Positions 54,504 to 63,483 of a DNA stretch of 64,000 nucleotides are shown here, one piece after another. The notes under the pieces are model-generated. The model was not told the origin of the DNA. It searched no databases and worked only from the letters and a program-made list of their open reading frames with translations. The DNA is taken from positions 434,001 to 498,000 of the forward strand of contig CP126203.1 of the NCBI GenBank assembly GCA_030272155.1. Direction: 5' to 3'. This stretch comes from Tetradesmus obliquus (lineage: Eukaryota; Chlorophyta; Chlorophyceae; Sphaeropleales; Scenedesmaceae). How positions within the stretch are numbered: position 1 is the first letter of the stretch; each line of letters begins with the position of its first letter. The position numbers and the translations under genes are program-made.

Positions 54504-57025
54504 AGGTGCACATTGAGGTGCTGCGTCTTCTGCTGGGCGTGTGCAAGGAGCTGCCGCCTGCCACGCTGGCACGCTACCTTGGGCACATGCTGGCAGCAAC
54601 AGCTGCCAGCCGTGCTCGAGCCAGCAGCCAGAAGAAAAAGTTTGCCAGCATCAGCAGCGCGGCCGCTAGCCACGCTGCATTTGCGCACCACGGTGTGCCT
54701 GGCTATATCGCAGGTGGGGTTGGCTGGTTTGCCTCGATTTGTTTGTACGTTATCTTTTGTTTCTTGATACGCTTGTCACCAGCTGCCCATTGGACGTTTT
54801 CCTTCAGCATAGTGTTCAGTGATGTGTATAACACTATGCTGGCAGCCACGGCTGCTAGCCGCGCGTGAGCCAGCAGCCAGAAGAAAGAGTTTGCCAGCAT
54901 CAGCAGCGCAGCCGCCAGCCACGCTGCATTTGCGCACCATGGCGTGCTGGGCTACATTGCAGGTAGGGGTGGCTGGTTCGCCTCAAATTGTTTGTTCGCG
55001 TTCTTTATTCCTGTTGAGCTTGCCACCAGCTGCCCAATGGACCATGTCCTTCAGCAAACTTGTCAATCGTGTGTATGTATGGCAGTATGCTGGCCGCCAT
55101 GGCTGCTAGCGCGAGCAAGCAGCCAGAAGAAGAAGTTTGCCAGCATCAGCAGCGCGGCTGCTAGCCATTCTGCGTTTGCGCACCACGGCGTGCCAGGCTA
55201 CATTGCAGGCCTAAGGGGAGTGCTCGCGGCACTTTGTGGTTGCAGCGTTTGCCAGTCAGCTGCCGTTGCGTTCAACAACGCTGTGTAACATTTGCCTGCT
55301 AAATCAGGCATCCTTCACAGCATCAGCAATGGCTGCTAGCCACGCCGCGTTCGCACACCACGGCGTGCCGGGCCACATCGCAGGTATGGGTGGCTGGTTT
55401 GCCTCATTTTGTTGGTACATCTTATCTTGTTTTCTTGTTGAGCTCGTCACCAGCCGTTCAACGGGCAGTGTCCTCCAGCAAGCTTTCCAGTCATGTGTAT
55501 GTATGGCAGTATGCTGGCAGCCGGGCAAGGGCAAGCAGTCAGAAGACGAAGTTTGCCAGCAACGCAGCGCTGCAGCCAGCCATGCTGCATTTGCGCACCA
55601 CGGCGTGCCGGGCTACATTGCAGGTGGGGGTTATGGCAAGTGGCGTCCCGCTGATGGATCCGCAGGTGGCGCAGCGAGCGATTGGAGCGTTTGTTGTCGT
55701 ATGGTGCGCCTCAAGTACGGCGGCAACAGCAATGGCTCGTGCCATGTGTCCTGCTAATGGGTCCGCAGGTGGCGCAGCCAGCGAGTGGAGCGACGGCTGT
55801 TGGGCGGTGTCTAGCCTCAAGTACAGCAACAGCAGTGACGGCTATGCAATTAACCAGTATCCTTTTCTTTTTAATGTCCGCACGAGGTGCAGCCAGCGAG
55901 TGGAGCGACGGCTTCCGGACTGTTCGCAGCCTCAAGTACGGCGGCAGCAGTGACGGCTGCACCTGTCAACTCACAGAATGTGTTATTAAACGCGTGTTGT
56001 GTCTGCAGGCGGGGCAGCGAGCGAGTGGAGCGACGGCTTTCGGACGGTGCGCAGCCTCAAGTACGGCGGAAGCAGTGACGGCTACAGTGAGCTGTACCGC
56101 AAGCTAGTAGTGGTTGGGGGGCTGAGTGACAAACAAGAGCTGTGGCCGGCTGAGCTGAAGCAGTACATGCAGGTGGGGAGGCAGTACATGTGGGTGGGCG
56201 GGCAGTACATGTGTTTGTGGGTGGGGTTGGGTGTTGGGCAGTACGTTCGTGAGCTGTATCCAAGCTGGTGGTGGTGGATGGGCTGAGTGACAAGCAGGAG
56301 CTGTGGCCCCAAGAGCTGAAGCAGTACATGCAGGTGGGGGCAGGCAGTTCACATGTGCAATGCGCAGTTACGCATCCACCTTAGTCATCAGGACTCGGGG
56401 GATGTCTAACTTCTTTCTTATACATGTGTTTGTGGGTGGGGACGGGGTGGCATCAGGCAGTAGCATGCACGAGCAATGAAGCAATACATGCTATATGCAA
56501 ACTCTCTGTGAACATGCAGGCGGGGCCAGGAGGTACATGCGGGTGGGGACGAGCAGTACATGGCCGGGGTGGGTTCGTGTCTGGCAGAACGTGCAGGTGT
56601 GGTGGCCAATAGCCTGCACCTAACCTGTTTGGGCCCTCGCCTCTTTGCACTGCGCGGAGGTGCTTCCGCAGCAGTGCAGCAGACAGATGCTGCTGCTTGC
56701 CATACTGCTTGAATGAGTACTGTGTGCCGCAAGCAACCATGGTGCACTGTGCATGCTGTGCTTGTGCCTGCATAAATGCTGCTGCTGCAGGAGCTTGAGA
56801 GGCCGCTGCAGCAGGAGGAGGCTGCGCGGCATGCTGCGTGCTGCTGCCTGATGGAAACAAGCCGTTATCAGTACTTTGATGCTGCTGTGTGCTGCCGTAC
56901 GGCACATGCGTGTGCTGCTGCAGGAGCTTGAGGAGCGCCGGCAGCAGGAGGAGGCTGCACGGCATGCACAGCAGCAGGCGGCCCGCGACGACGAGCAGCA
57001 GGCAGGCGATGGCGACCTGTTCTAG
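46857..57025 (+). CDS. NELFB: NELF-B/COBRA1-like negative elongation factor subunit
   Basis: Fourteen exons: 46857-47309, 47886-47996, 48614-49052, 49253-49401, 50197-50367, 50910-51041, 51428-51774, 52557-52640, 53042-53186, 53410-53598, 53816-54058, 54506-54713, 56009-56172 and 56924-57025. All are in phase and give about 978 residues. Co-linear similarity to animal NELF-B/COBRA1 includes LHMLDYLDISRRDAH (exon 1), VPIEVMSCMSHVPAPYLKQL (exon 2), RRTVRSGSEAIKQLREMVG (exon 4), YCALRTQLLMALHDCS (exon 5) and VLRDPPAMHMLA (exon 8). NELF-B is the helical scaffold of the complex that helps pause RNA polymerase II in the nucleus. Additions here are Q/S-rich inserts in exon 3 and a Ser/Asp-rich exon 7 with a KRQR basic patch. 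The exon 1 and exon 4 donors (GTGATT, GTGCCT) are weak. About 29 exon echoes fill the introns. The assignment rests on remembered family motifs, not a search. Confidence 0.78.
47618..47830 (+). repeat. Two echoes of NELF-B exon 2 5' edge, with acceptors
   Basis: Copy one (from 47627) has an internal 27-bp tandem duplication of 'gcgaggtgatgagctgcgtc'. Copy two (from 47758) runs ~60 bp to 'accaagcagctg'. Both follow CAG acceptors; a (CTG)n run precedes the second. The true exon starts at 47886. Confidence 0.93.
48055..48412 (+). repeat. Three echoes of NELF-B exon 2 3' edge
   Basis: Copies near 48062-48125, 48181-48260 and 48338-48402 repeat 'gtggctggctgaggac...ggtcttcaatgagctgcc'. The second and third keep CCGCAG/GTG. 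Each is preceded by 'aagggcca', so a shared unit was amplified. Confidence 0.9.
48485..48545 (+). repeat. Echo of NELF-B exon 3 5' edge, with acceptor
   Basis: GTGCAG then ~45 bp matching exon 3 start (tacgagtacga...ctgctgcagcaggatg) occurs 124 bp before the true exon at 48614. There is no donor. Confidence 0.92.
49555..50196 (+). repeat. Tandem array: five echoes of NELF-B exon 5 5' edge
   Basis: Exon starts recur at 49569, 49692, 49819, 49945 and 50071, with the true one at 50197. Periods are 123, 127, 126, 126 and 126 bp. Each unit has ~85 bp of exon start plus ~40 bp of intron including 'tatgtaacacccctgcacct' and its GCAG acceptor. Copies at 49569 and 49945 carry in-frame TGA after the serine-tyrosine codons. 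All break off around 'gcagctgctgatg'. Confidence 0.97.
50680..50909 (+). repeat. Tandem array: two echoes of NELF-B exon 6 5' edge
   Basis: Exon starts recur at 50689 and 50800 with the true one at 50910 (periods 111 and 110 bp). About 73 exon bases and the intervening 'aaaaatgcttttgaattatg' are nearly identical between copies. Neither echo has a donor. Confidence 0.96.
51125..51175 (+). repeat. Echo of NELF-B exon 6 3' edge, with donor
   Basis: The last ~33 bp of exon 6 (gagctgctgcaggagca...caag) and GTGGG donor recur 120 bp downstream. Confidence 0.88.
51925..52215 (+). repeat. Two echoes of NELF-B exon 7 3' edge, with donors
   Basis: Copies at about 51930-51985 and 52143-52212 repeat 'tatgatgggcttgatgcgga ... 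cactcgcaggacaa' and the GTGAGC/GTAAGC donor. Intron words (gggaccggctgtgtcctgtt) are shared between the units. Confidence 0.92.
52415..52450 (+). repeat. Echo of NELF-B exon 8 5' edge, with acceptor
   Basis: GCCAG plus ~24 bp of exon 8 start (gtggctggctgaggccggca) lies 134 bp before the parent at 52557. Confidence 0.88.
52700..52768 (+). repeat. Echo of NELF-B exon 8 3' edge, with donor
   Basis: The end of exon 8 (cctgccatgcacatgctggc ... ctgcacag) and GTGCG donor recur 120 bp downstream with a 2-bp deletion. Confidence 0.9.
54128..54385 (+). repeat. Two echoes of NELF-B exon 11 3' edge
   Basis: Copies at 54133-54230 and 54306-54380 repeat 'aagagcaggggcctgtctgc ... gtgaggtgctgctggc'. The nearer keeps AGCCAG/GTGCG. 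The farther loses the last ~25 bp and its donor. Confidence 0.92.
54828..55630 (+). repeat. Four echoes of NELF-B exon 12 3' edge, with donors
   Basis: Donor junctions recur at about 54961, 55208, 55382 and 55624 (parent 54713), with spacings of 248, 247, 174 and 242 bp. Units include the 'agcagccagaagaa' to 'gcgcaccacggcgtgc' stretch and a shared intron part (ggctggtttgcctc...gtcaccagctgcccaatgg). The first copy has TGA where the parent encodes Arg-Ala. Confidence 0.95.
55650..56008 (+). repeat. Tandem array: three echoes of NELF-B exon 13 5' edge
   Basis: Copies start near 55664, 55769 and 55888, before the true exon at 56009 (period about 105-121 bp). Each repeats 'gcagccagcgagtggagcga ... 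ctcaagtacggcgg'. Two have CGCAG acceptors and the third reads CGAG. Confidence 0.94.
56180..56345 (+). repeat. Echo of NELF-B exon 13 3' edge plus short tandem words
   Basis: At 56248-56340 the end of exon 13 (gggctgagtgacaagcagg ... cagtacatgcag) and GTGGGG donor recur. Between parent and echo, and again at 56525-56565, the words 'gcagtacatg' and 'gtgggcgggcag' are repeated several times. Confidence 0.9.
56782..56850 (+). repeat. Echo of NELF-B exon 14 5' edge, with acceptor
   Basis: (CTG)nCAG followed by ~48 bp matching exon 14 start (gagcttgagaggccgctg ... gcgcggcatgc) lies 134 bp before the parent. Confidence 0.92.
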
Positions 57026-57409
57026 GCACAACGCGAGTGTGGCGCATGCCAGCAGTGATGGCTGAGTGTGTCTGTGTGGATGTGCTGATAAGGCAGAGGC
57101 TGCTGGTGACGTCGTCGCGCGTCATTTCTGATGCAACTTGTTGCTTTCCTAGTGACATGGTTTGACTTGTGCTGGCAATTGCCTGCATGTTGCGAGGTCA
57201 TTGAATGTAGTGGGTTCAAAAGCATACCGTGCTGCAACCTTGCATGCAAAGTGAGCACGTGGCCCGTGTTCACAACAAGGGGTGACCACCCGGGGTGACC
57301 TTGCAACTTGCGCAAGTTGCATGCATGGGTCACCAGCCGGTTGACACGTATCACATGCGTGGTGCACCACGGCAACGGCTTGCTGTCCTGCTTTCTGAGT
57401 CGTGACTTC

Positions 57410-57414
57410 TGTAA
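57410..57414 (+). terminator. Candidate poly(A) signal TGTAA (NELF-B)
   Basis: It lies 385 bp after the NELF-B stop, a spacing like that inferred for ACLB and DDI1. Confidence 0.55.
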
Positions 57415-57462
57415 CAGTCGAAGTCCAACATCATCCTGACGCAACCTTTTGACTTGATTGTG

Positions 57463-57467
57463 TTACA
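57463..57467 (-). terminator. Candidate poly(A) signal TGTAA (FdC1)
   Basis: TTACA on plus reads TGTAA on minus, about 640 bp past the FdC1 stop and 50 bp from the opposing NELF-B signal. Confidence 0.45.
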
Positions 57468-58072
57468 ACTGCAACGCTTGCAATTGGATCGGAGAAAGTG
57501 CATGCCGCTACTGCCAGGCATGTGCTACATGCTGACAGTTGGCAGAGCTAGCGCCATGGCCACACTGCTTCATGAAACTCTTTTGCATGCGGCCTGCATA
57601 TGTGCAGTGTGAGGCTGCGACACAGCTGTGCCACTACCAGAAACCCTGCAGGCCACCCGCTGCTAAGATGCCGCCGCCTTCAAAATCAGTGCTGGATGCA
57701 ATGCAAGCGTTGCCTGCTGCAACTGTCAACTCATGGCCGACTGCTACGCCACCAAAGAAGCTATGTGCGCACCAGCACCACCCAACGCACTGCTAAAGCA
57801 CTCGACCACTTCCCCAAACACTCTAGCCCCTCCCGATTGTGTCCAGCAGTGCTGCCTCTCCCAACCGCTCAGCAAGCCTCTATTGCGCAGAACTTGTGTC
57901 ACCCAGCAACCTGCGGGCCGGCTGTGCCTCAGGCCAGGCTGGCCGCTCTCAACAAATAACCCAGAAACAAGCACACACTCCTGCCAAGCCTGCCGGATTG
58001 CCCCAGCTGATGCTGCAGCCCACGCTGCATCTGGATGGCTGCAGTACTAACAGCTGTCCTGCGCTCGGTGTA

Positions 58073-58104
<32 letters not shown>
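58073..58104. repeat. (CTG)n microsatellite next to the FdC1 stop
   Basis: The run abuts the FdC1 stop codon on its 3' side. On the minus strand it reads CAG repeats in the 3' UTR. Confidence 0.9.
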
Positions 58105-58106
<2 letters not shown>

Positions 58107-59310
58107 AGCTGCTGGGAGCGGCGTTCATCCGCTCTCCAGCCACCAGCTGCTCATCCAGCAGCTCCTCCTGCAAGCAGCAAGCAGCATGCAGCATGGCTCA
58201 GTGATTTGTCATCAGTCAAGCGGTGGCCAGCCAACTGGCAGCTGCCTTCAGCCATTGCCTTTAAAGGCAGCACAATCGCTTGGAGAATGTGCAGTTTGCT
58301 GCTGCAATGCAATTACTCAGTCGACAGCGCCGTCAGGCAGATCAGTCAATCATGTCACAGGATCCTTACGTGTGCGCTGCAAATTCAACACCCTGCCCCT
58401 ATGACATGCACATTGTGCACCTTTGTGAAGGTGATGATCTTGCAGGTGCTCTGCGGCATGGCCATGACCCACCACGCTACCCTGGTCATCCAGTAAGTAC
58501 TCAGACACTCAAGCTTCTAGCCATCAAGCGCACCTCTGTGACGGTCACAATTTTGCAGTCGCTCTGCGGCATGGCCATGCACAGCAGCGCGTAGCCCTTC
58601 TCTGCCACGTCATCACTCAGCATGGAGCCGCTCTGGTCAACAGTGCCAGACACCTGCAAGCCAAACACACAGGTGGCATGTTGTTATTCCAAGCAGTTTT
58701 ATGCTTGTGCTGCATGCCCCGTGTCATGTGTGGGGGATTAGAACATACACTCCACTGCCACACAGACGCTGCCACACATACACGTGAAGCACATGCATCT
58801 GTTGCTTTATGGCTGGCCCATACCCACATTGGGACCAGCGCACATGATATTGAATGTGCTTATGCTGACAAATGAATTTTGCCTGCTGCTGTGCTGTAGC
58901 AGTCGTCTGCTGCTGCCGAAACTATCCTACAGTTGGCGGCATTGCCACTGAGGGTGCAGTACGGGGAGTTTGGTATGTGTACAGAGCACAATCAGCACAT
59001 TTGCAGGCGGCATCGCATGTACACCTTCAGTCAAACCCCGTTATTCAAACCAAATGTTGAAATAGCTCACCAGCTTTGCAGGGCAGGTCATGCACACTCC
59101 CAGCTTGCAGTCATGTGGCAGGTCAATGCCCTGGTCCAGTGCAACCTCTAGAATGCTGCTGCCCTCCGGCACGTCCAGCGTGTATGACTTGCCCTCGTGC
59201 GTAACGTCGACCTTGTGCGAACGCACGGGTGCCAGCCGAGCGATCCTGCGTGGTGCTGCAGGCCGGGCTGCTGCTCCTAGCCTGCTGGTGTGCTGCACTG
59301 CAAATGCCAT
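58105..59310 (-). CDS. FdC1: Plastid [2Fe-2S] ferredoxin, FdC1 type
   Basis: Three exons on minus: 59071-59310, 58534-58653 and 58105-58167. All are in phase and give 140 residues. The N-terminus ([20 protein letters not shown]...) is Arg/Ala-rich, like a plastid transit peptide. The mature part has a beta-grasp start ([16 protein letters not shown]). Three cluster cysteines lie in CKLGVCMTC and the fourth in [11 protein letters not shown]. The segment [20 protein letters not shown] and the C-terminal extension [13 protein letters not shown] match the FdC1 subfamily, not photosynthetic ferredoxin. FdC1 can accept electrons from photosystem I but reduces a restricted set of partners. Exon 2 is echoed downstream at 58416-58465. 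Confidence 0.92.
58416..58465 (-). repeat. Echo of FdC1 exon 2 3' edge, with donor
   Basis: About 45 bp repeat the end of exon 2 (catggccatgccgcagagc ... acc ttcac, reading minus) followed by a GTGCAC donor-like site. It lies between exons 2 and 3, about 115 bp from the parent. Confidence 0.88.
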
Positions 59311-59914
59311 CGTGTCTGCGTAGGCAGTGATTCAACGCAAGCTGAAGTGCTAATACTAGCGGTTATAGTATGCAATTGACTACGCAAATTGCCCAGTGGG
59401 CGCAGGGAAAGCCTGTGGTGCCAAGTGAGTGTCGGGAAGATGCGAGCAGCACAACAGCAGAGATCGCTCCAGGATCTAGAAGTTCTGATGAGATTCAAAT
59501 GTACACAGCAGGCAATTGACGGCCCATGTGATCGACGCAGGTTGTTACGTGCCTGTCAATGCCCTGTGCGCTCCTTACCTAAGCTGCTGCAGAACCATTC
59601 ACACAGCAAAGTGTTGCTGGATCTGGGTTGAATTTCATTGTTTCTCACGAGCCAGAGTTGAGTTATACCGGTCTGTGCTGCGTGCTGCCCAACTGCTGCT
59701 GCCACATGTCTAATTCAAGCCGACTAAAATCAACACCACATGCTAAATTACACTCGTTAGCAAACACGACACGTACCACCTGCAACTCTCGCACTCAGGT
59801 CAAACCTTCAATTGGCTTGCTACAGCCAGTCAACCCCCTTGCTTCCACTTCCAACAGTACTGCTATCGCGCCACTCTCACAAATGACTGTCTAGATTCCA
59901 TAGGGCAACCCCCA
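59311..59914. other. FdC1 promoter and 3' UTR of the J-domain gene
   Basis: No exon is visible. The minus-strand TGTAA at 59748-59752 fits the upstream J-domain/thioredoxin gene. The ~430 bp to 59310 must hold the FdC1 promoter and leader. No TATA box is apparent. Confidence 0.55.
59748..59752 (-). terminator. Candidate poly(A) signal TGTAA (J-domain/thioredoxin gene)
   Basis: It lies 163 bp past the KQEL stop codon on the minus strand, the closest stop-to-signal spacing in the window. Confidence 0.6.
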
Positions 59915-61657
59915 CTACAGCTCCTGCTTCTTCTGCTGCTGTAGCCAGGTCTTCAGCGCTGCCACATAATCCGCCTTCTCGATGCAACCAGAGCAGTCAA
60001 CGCCCTTGGCTGCTATGAGCGCCTTGAGTTGACCCACTTTAAGTGCCTGCAAGTTTGTCGAATCGTCCAGCACCACTTGTGCTGCACATTTCTTGCCCGA
60101 TGCATACGAGCTGATGTGGCGCTGCAGAGGCTCTGATTTGACCGTGCCTGCAGAAAACACACACAGCAAACACGTGAGCAGACCGCACAAAGCTGAGGCA
60201 GTTGACTGCAGCAGCTGGTAGCCAGTCAATGGTTGACCGTCATGCTGGTCAACGGGCTGCTGACAGCTGCTGCGTTGTTGCAGTAGACATACATTGCAGC
60301 AGCACCACAACCATCGCAAGCACAGTCATCCAGCTGCTGCTTGCAGGACAACAAGTGCAGCTGCTGCTGTTCTACACCGCTCACCTGAGTAAGCCTCCGC
60401 AGTGCGCACGTCCCCGTTGCAAATCGACACCACCCTGCTGCTCTGGCCGCTGCCCAACTCCCCAGCCGCCCCTAGCTGCGCCAGCACTCCTTTCGCATCT
60501 GCTGTCACAAACCCAAACGCTGCCTTGCCCCTGTAAGCAACTGACAGCGCTTTCCACAGCGATGGCACAGTAGACTTGCTTGACACAAGCACCATGCACA
60601 AGCCCCAGGATGCTCCTGCAGCACTGCCCTGCTTCTTCCTGCTGCTAGTACCAGTCCCGCTGCTGCTGCTGCCGCACTGAGACAGAAATGAGCTCAGGTC
60701 TGACTCCTTTTTGAGCACCACAGCGTCATTTCCAATGAGGCTGGTGGCCCAGCTGCTGAGGGCTGCTGCGCTGCGGTCGCCCTGGTACTCCTGCCAGGAC
60801 TTGGAGTGAGGGGCGAGCGCCATGATTGTTGGGTAGCCGCGCACACCCTGCAGCAACACGGAACAGATGACACCATGCAGGCGACATGATCATAATGATA
60901 CAGATGTGAGTGCTTGGCAGCCCCCTGGTACTCCTGCCAGGACTTAGAGTAAGGGGCGAGCGCCATGATTGTGGGATAGCCGCGCACACCCTGCAGCAGC
61001 ACGGAACACATGACGATTTGCAGGCCATACAGGGTGAAACCGATGCCGGCAGGGAGCATTTGGCAGCAGAAGGACAGCAAGTCGAGCCATAGCTGTGGCA
61101 TGCGTGGCGGCAGGCAGCGTTGGTGAAACATTCTGGCACATGCTGCTCTTGCCGGTCCAAAGGTTAGTCATGCAACCCACACCATGACAACAGCACATCA
61201 CGCCAGCCCTGCAACGCCAGCCCTGCAATGTTAGCGAATACAAAATAGCTGCCGCTGATCTCTCACCCTTGCGCTACATATGGCCTTGTGATCATCGCAG
61301 ACTACTGCTGCCACCTTGGCCACAGCCTTGAGCGACTCAGCAGCTGCACTGCTAGCGTAGCATCCTGGCAGGTGCTGCGCGCACCACTTCAGGGACGATG
61401 GCAGTGGCTTTGCCATGCACACCACACCACAAGCAAAAACGGTACACTACACATCACACTCATCAAGCCCCCCCTACAAAGCTCACATACGTAAAGCTGT
61501 CACTGCCCTCTCACCCTTGCGCTGCAAATGGGTTTGTGGTCATCGCAGTTCACTGCAGCCACCTTTGCGACTGCCTTGAGCGACTCAGCCACCTTCTTCC
61601 ATTTGGGAGCCAGCTGCTGGCAGTGGCCGCACCAGGGCGCGTAGAACTCCACCTGAC

Positions 61658-61707
<50 letters not shown>

Positions 61708-63449
61708 AGCAGAAGCAGCAGCAGCAACAGAAGCAGAAGCAGTGGAGCTGAGCGAAAACAGGTGTGCCTGTGCTCGTGCCAGCCACTGGCAGCTCACCAA
61801 CAGCGAGGCCAAGCAGTTCATTGCATTCAACAGAGTTCCTAGACTATCTGGCAAGGCAGCCAGCCTCCTCACCAGGTGCAGCCAGCCGCTGCTGCCAGCC
61901 GTCATAATCCAGCAGTCAGACCACCACCCTGCACCTGGCCTAACACTGCATGCAACACCAATATTCAAAGACACTCAACCTTCTATAGGCAGCTGGCGCC
62001 CTCACCAGGTACAGCCAGCCGCCGCTGCCAGCCACCGGGAAGCTACCACCACCCAGCTGTAACACAGCAACGCTGCACCTTCTCCACCATTGCATGCAAC
62101 AGTACTCCAACAAAAGCCAGTGCCCTCACCAGGTACAGCCAGCCGCTGCTGCCAGGCGCCAGGAAGCTGTCAGCAACCAGCTATGACCCAACACGTGTTG
62201 ACCCCTGCAACTGCTCCAACAATGTACGCAACAGCAGTCTGCACAGGCAGCCAGCGCTCACCAGGTACAGCCACCGGGAAACTACCACAACCCAGCTGTA
62301 ACACAGCAACACTGCATCTGATTGTGCATTCGCAAGCCTATGTTAAATCCACCAGAGCCCCAGCACTCACCAGGTACAGCCAGCCGCTGCTGCCAGTCGC
62401 GGGAAAGCTGTCAGCATCCAGCTGCAGCACAGCGGGTGCGTCATCGTACAGCCCACCAGGCCCGCCAGCAATCCCCCCGTGCTGCTGCTGCTGCTGCCGC
62501 GGGTGCCCACCCAAGCCACCCACGCCACCAGGCAAGCGGCCACCTACCATTGCAACCGCATACACACTGCATAATTGTGCATTCACCAGCTTCATCATAA
62601 TGCACCAAAAGCCCCAGCACTCACCAGGTACAGCCAGCCGCTGCTGCCAGCCGCCGGGAAGCTGTTGCCATCCAGCTGCAGCACAGCGGGTGAGTCATCA
62701 TACAGCCCACCAGGCCCGCCAGCACTGCCGCCATGGTGCTGCTGCTGCTGCCGCGGGTGCCCGCCCATACCGCCAGGGAAACCACCACCCATACCGCCAA
62801 ACTGAAATCCGCCGCCGCCACCTACACACAGCAGTACAACACAGAAGTGGTGAAAGGCAAGCAATCTCTGATATCAACTGGGTGACGCTTGCAGGATGGA
62901 GGTGCGTGTGGGGCAGGCACACTTGCAGGCAGTTAGATGCAGGCATTGCGGCAAACATCCTGCATAACGCTGCTGCTTGATTTGTAGTACCAACTCCTGC
63001 AGAGGTGCTGCTGCACAGGCATACCAACTGCTGCTGCTGCTGCTCACCTCCTTTCTGGAACTGGAACTGCTGCCTGCCACCACCGCCACCTCCGCCACCT
63101 CCACCAAAGAACATGTTGAACATCTCAAAGGGGTCACCCTGCAGCAGCAGCAGCAGCAGCACAATCATGCAGACTGCAGGACTACGCTGTGTACTGAGGT
63201 ATGGCGCAGCTGCAAAAGCCCACCAGCAGAAGGAGGCACAAGTGGGAGCAAAAGGTAATGCGCAACAACTGCGATACACGCCTCGATCCTGTGCAGCCCG
63301 ACTGCTGTACAGGTGCTGCTGCAGCTGATCCGCTCATCTGCTGTCACCGCTGTTGCAGGTACGCTGCACCTATATGCGCTGTGAGTGCTGCATGTGCATG
63401 CGCAAAAGCATTCGCTTTTGCTGCAGCTGCTGCGGCCGCGAAATCCGCC

Positions 63450-63483
<34 letters not shown>

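Larger units (their letters stand above)
57026..58104. other. Convergent 3' ends of NELF-B and FdC1
   Basis: No coding exon is supported. Poly(A) signals face each other at 57410-57414 (plus) and 57463-57467 (minus). The open frames on plus around 57540-58200 look spurious; the left part of 58105 belongs to the FdC1 3' UTR with a (CTG)n run at 58073-58104. Confidence 0.55.
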
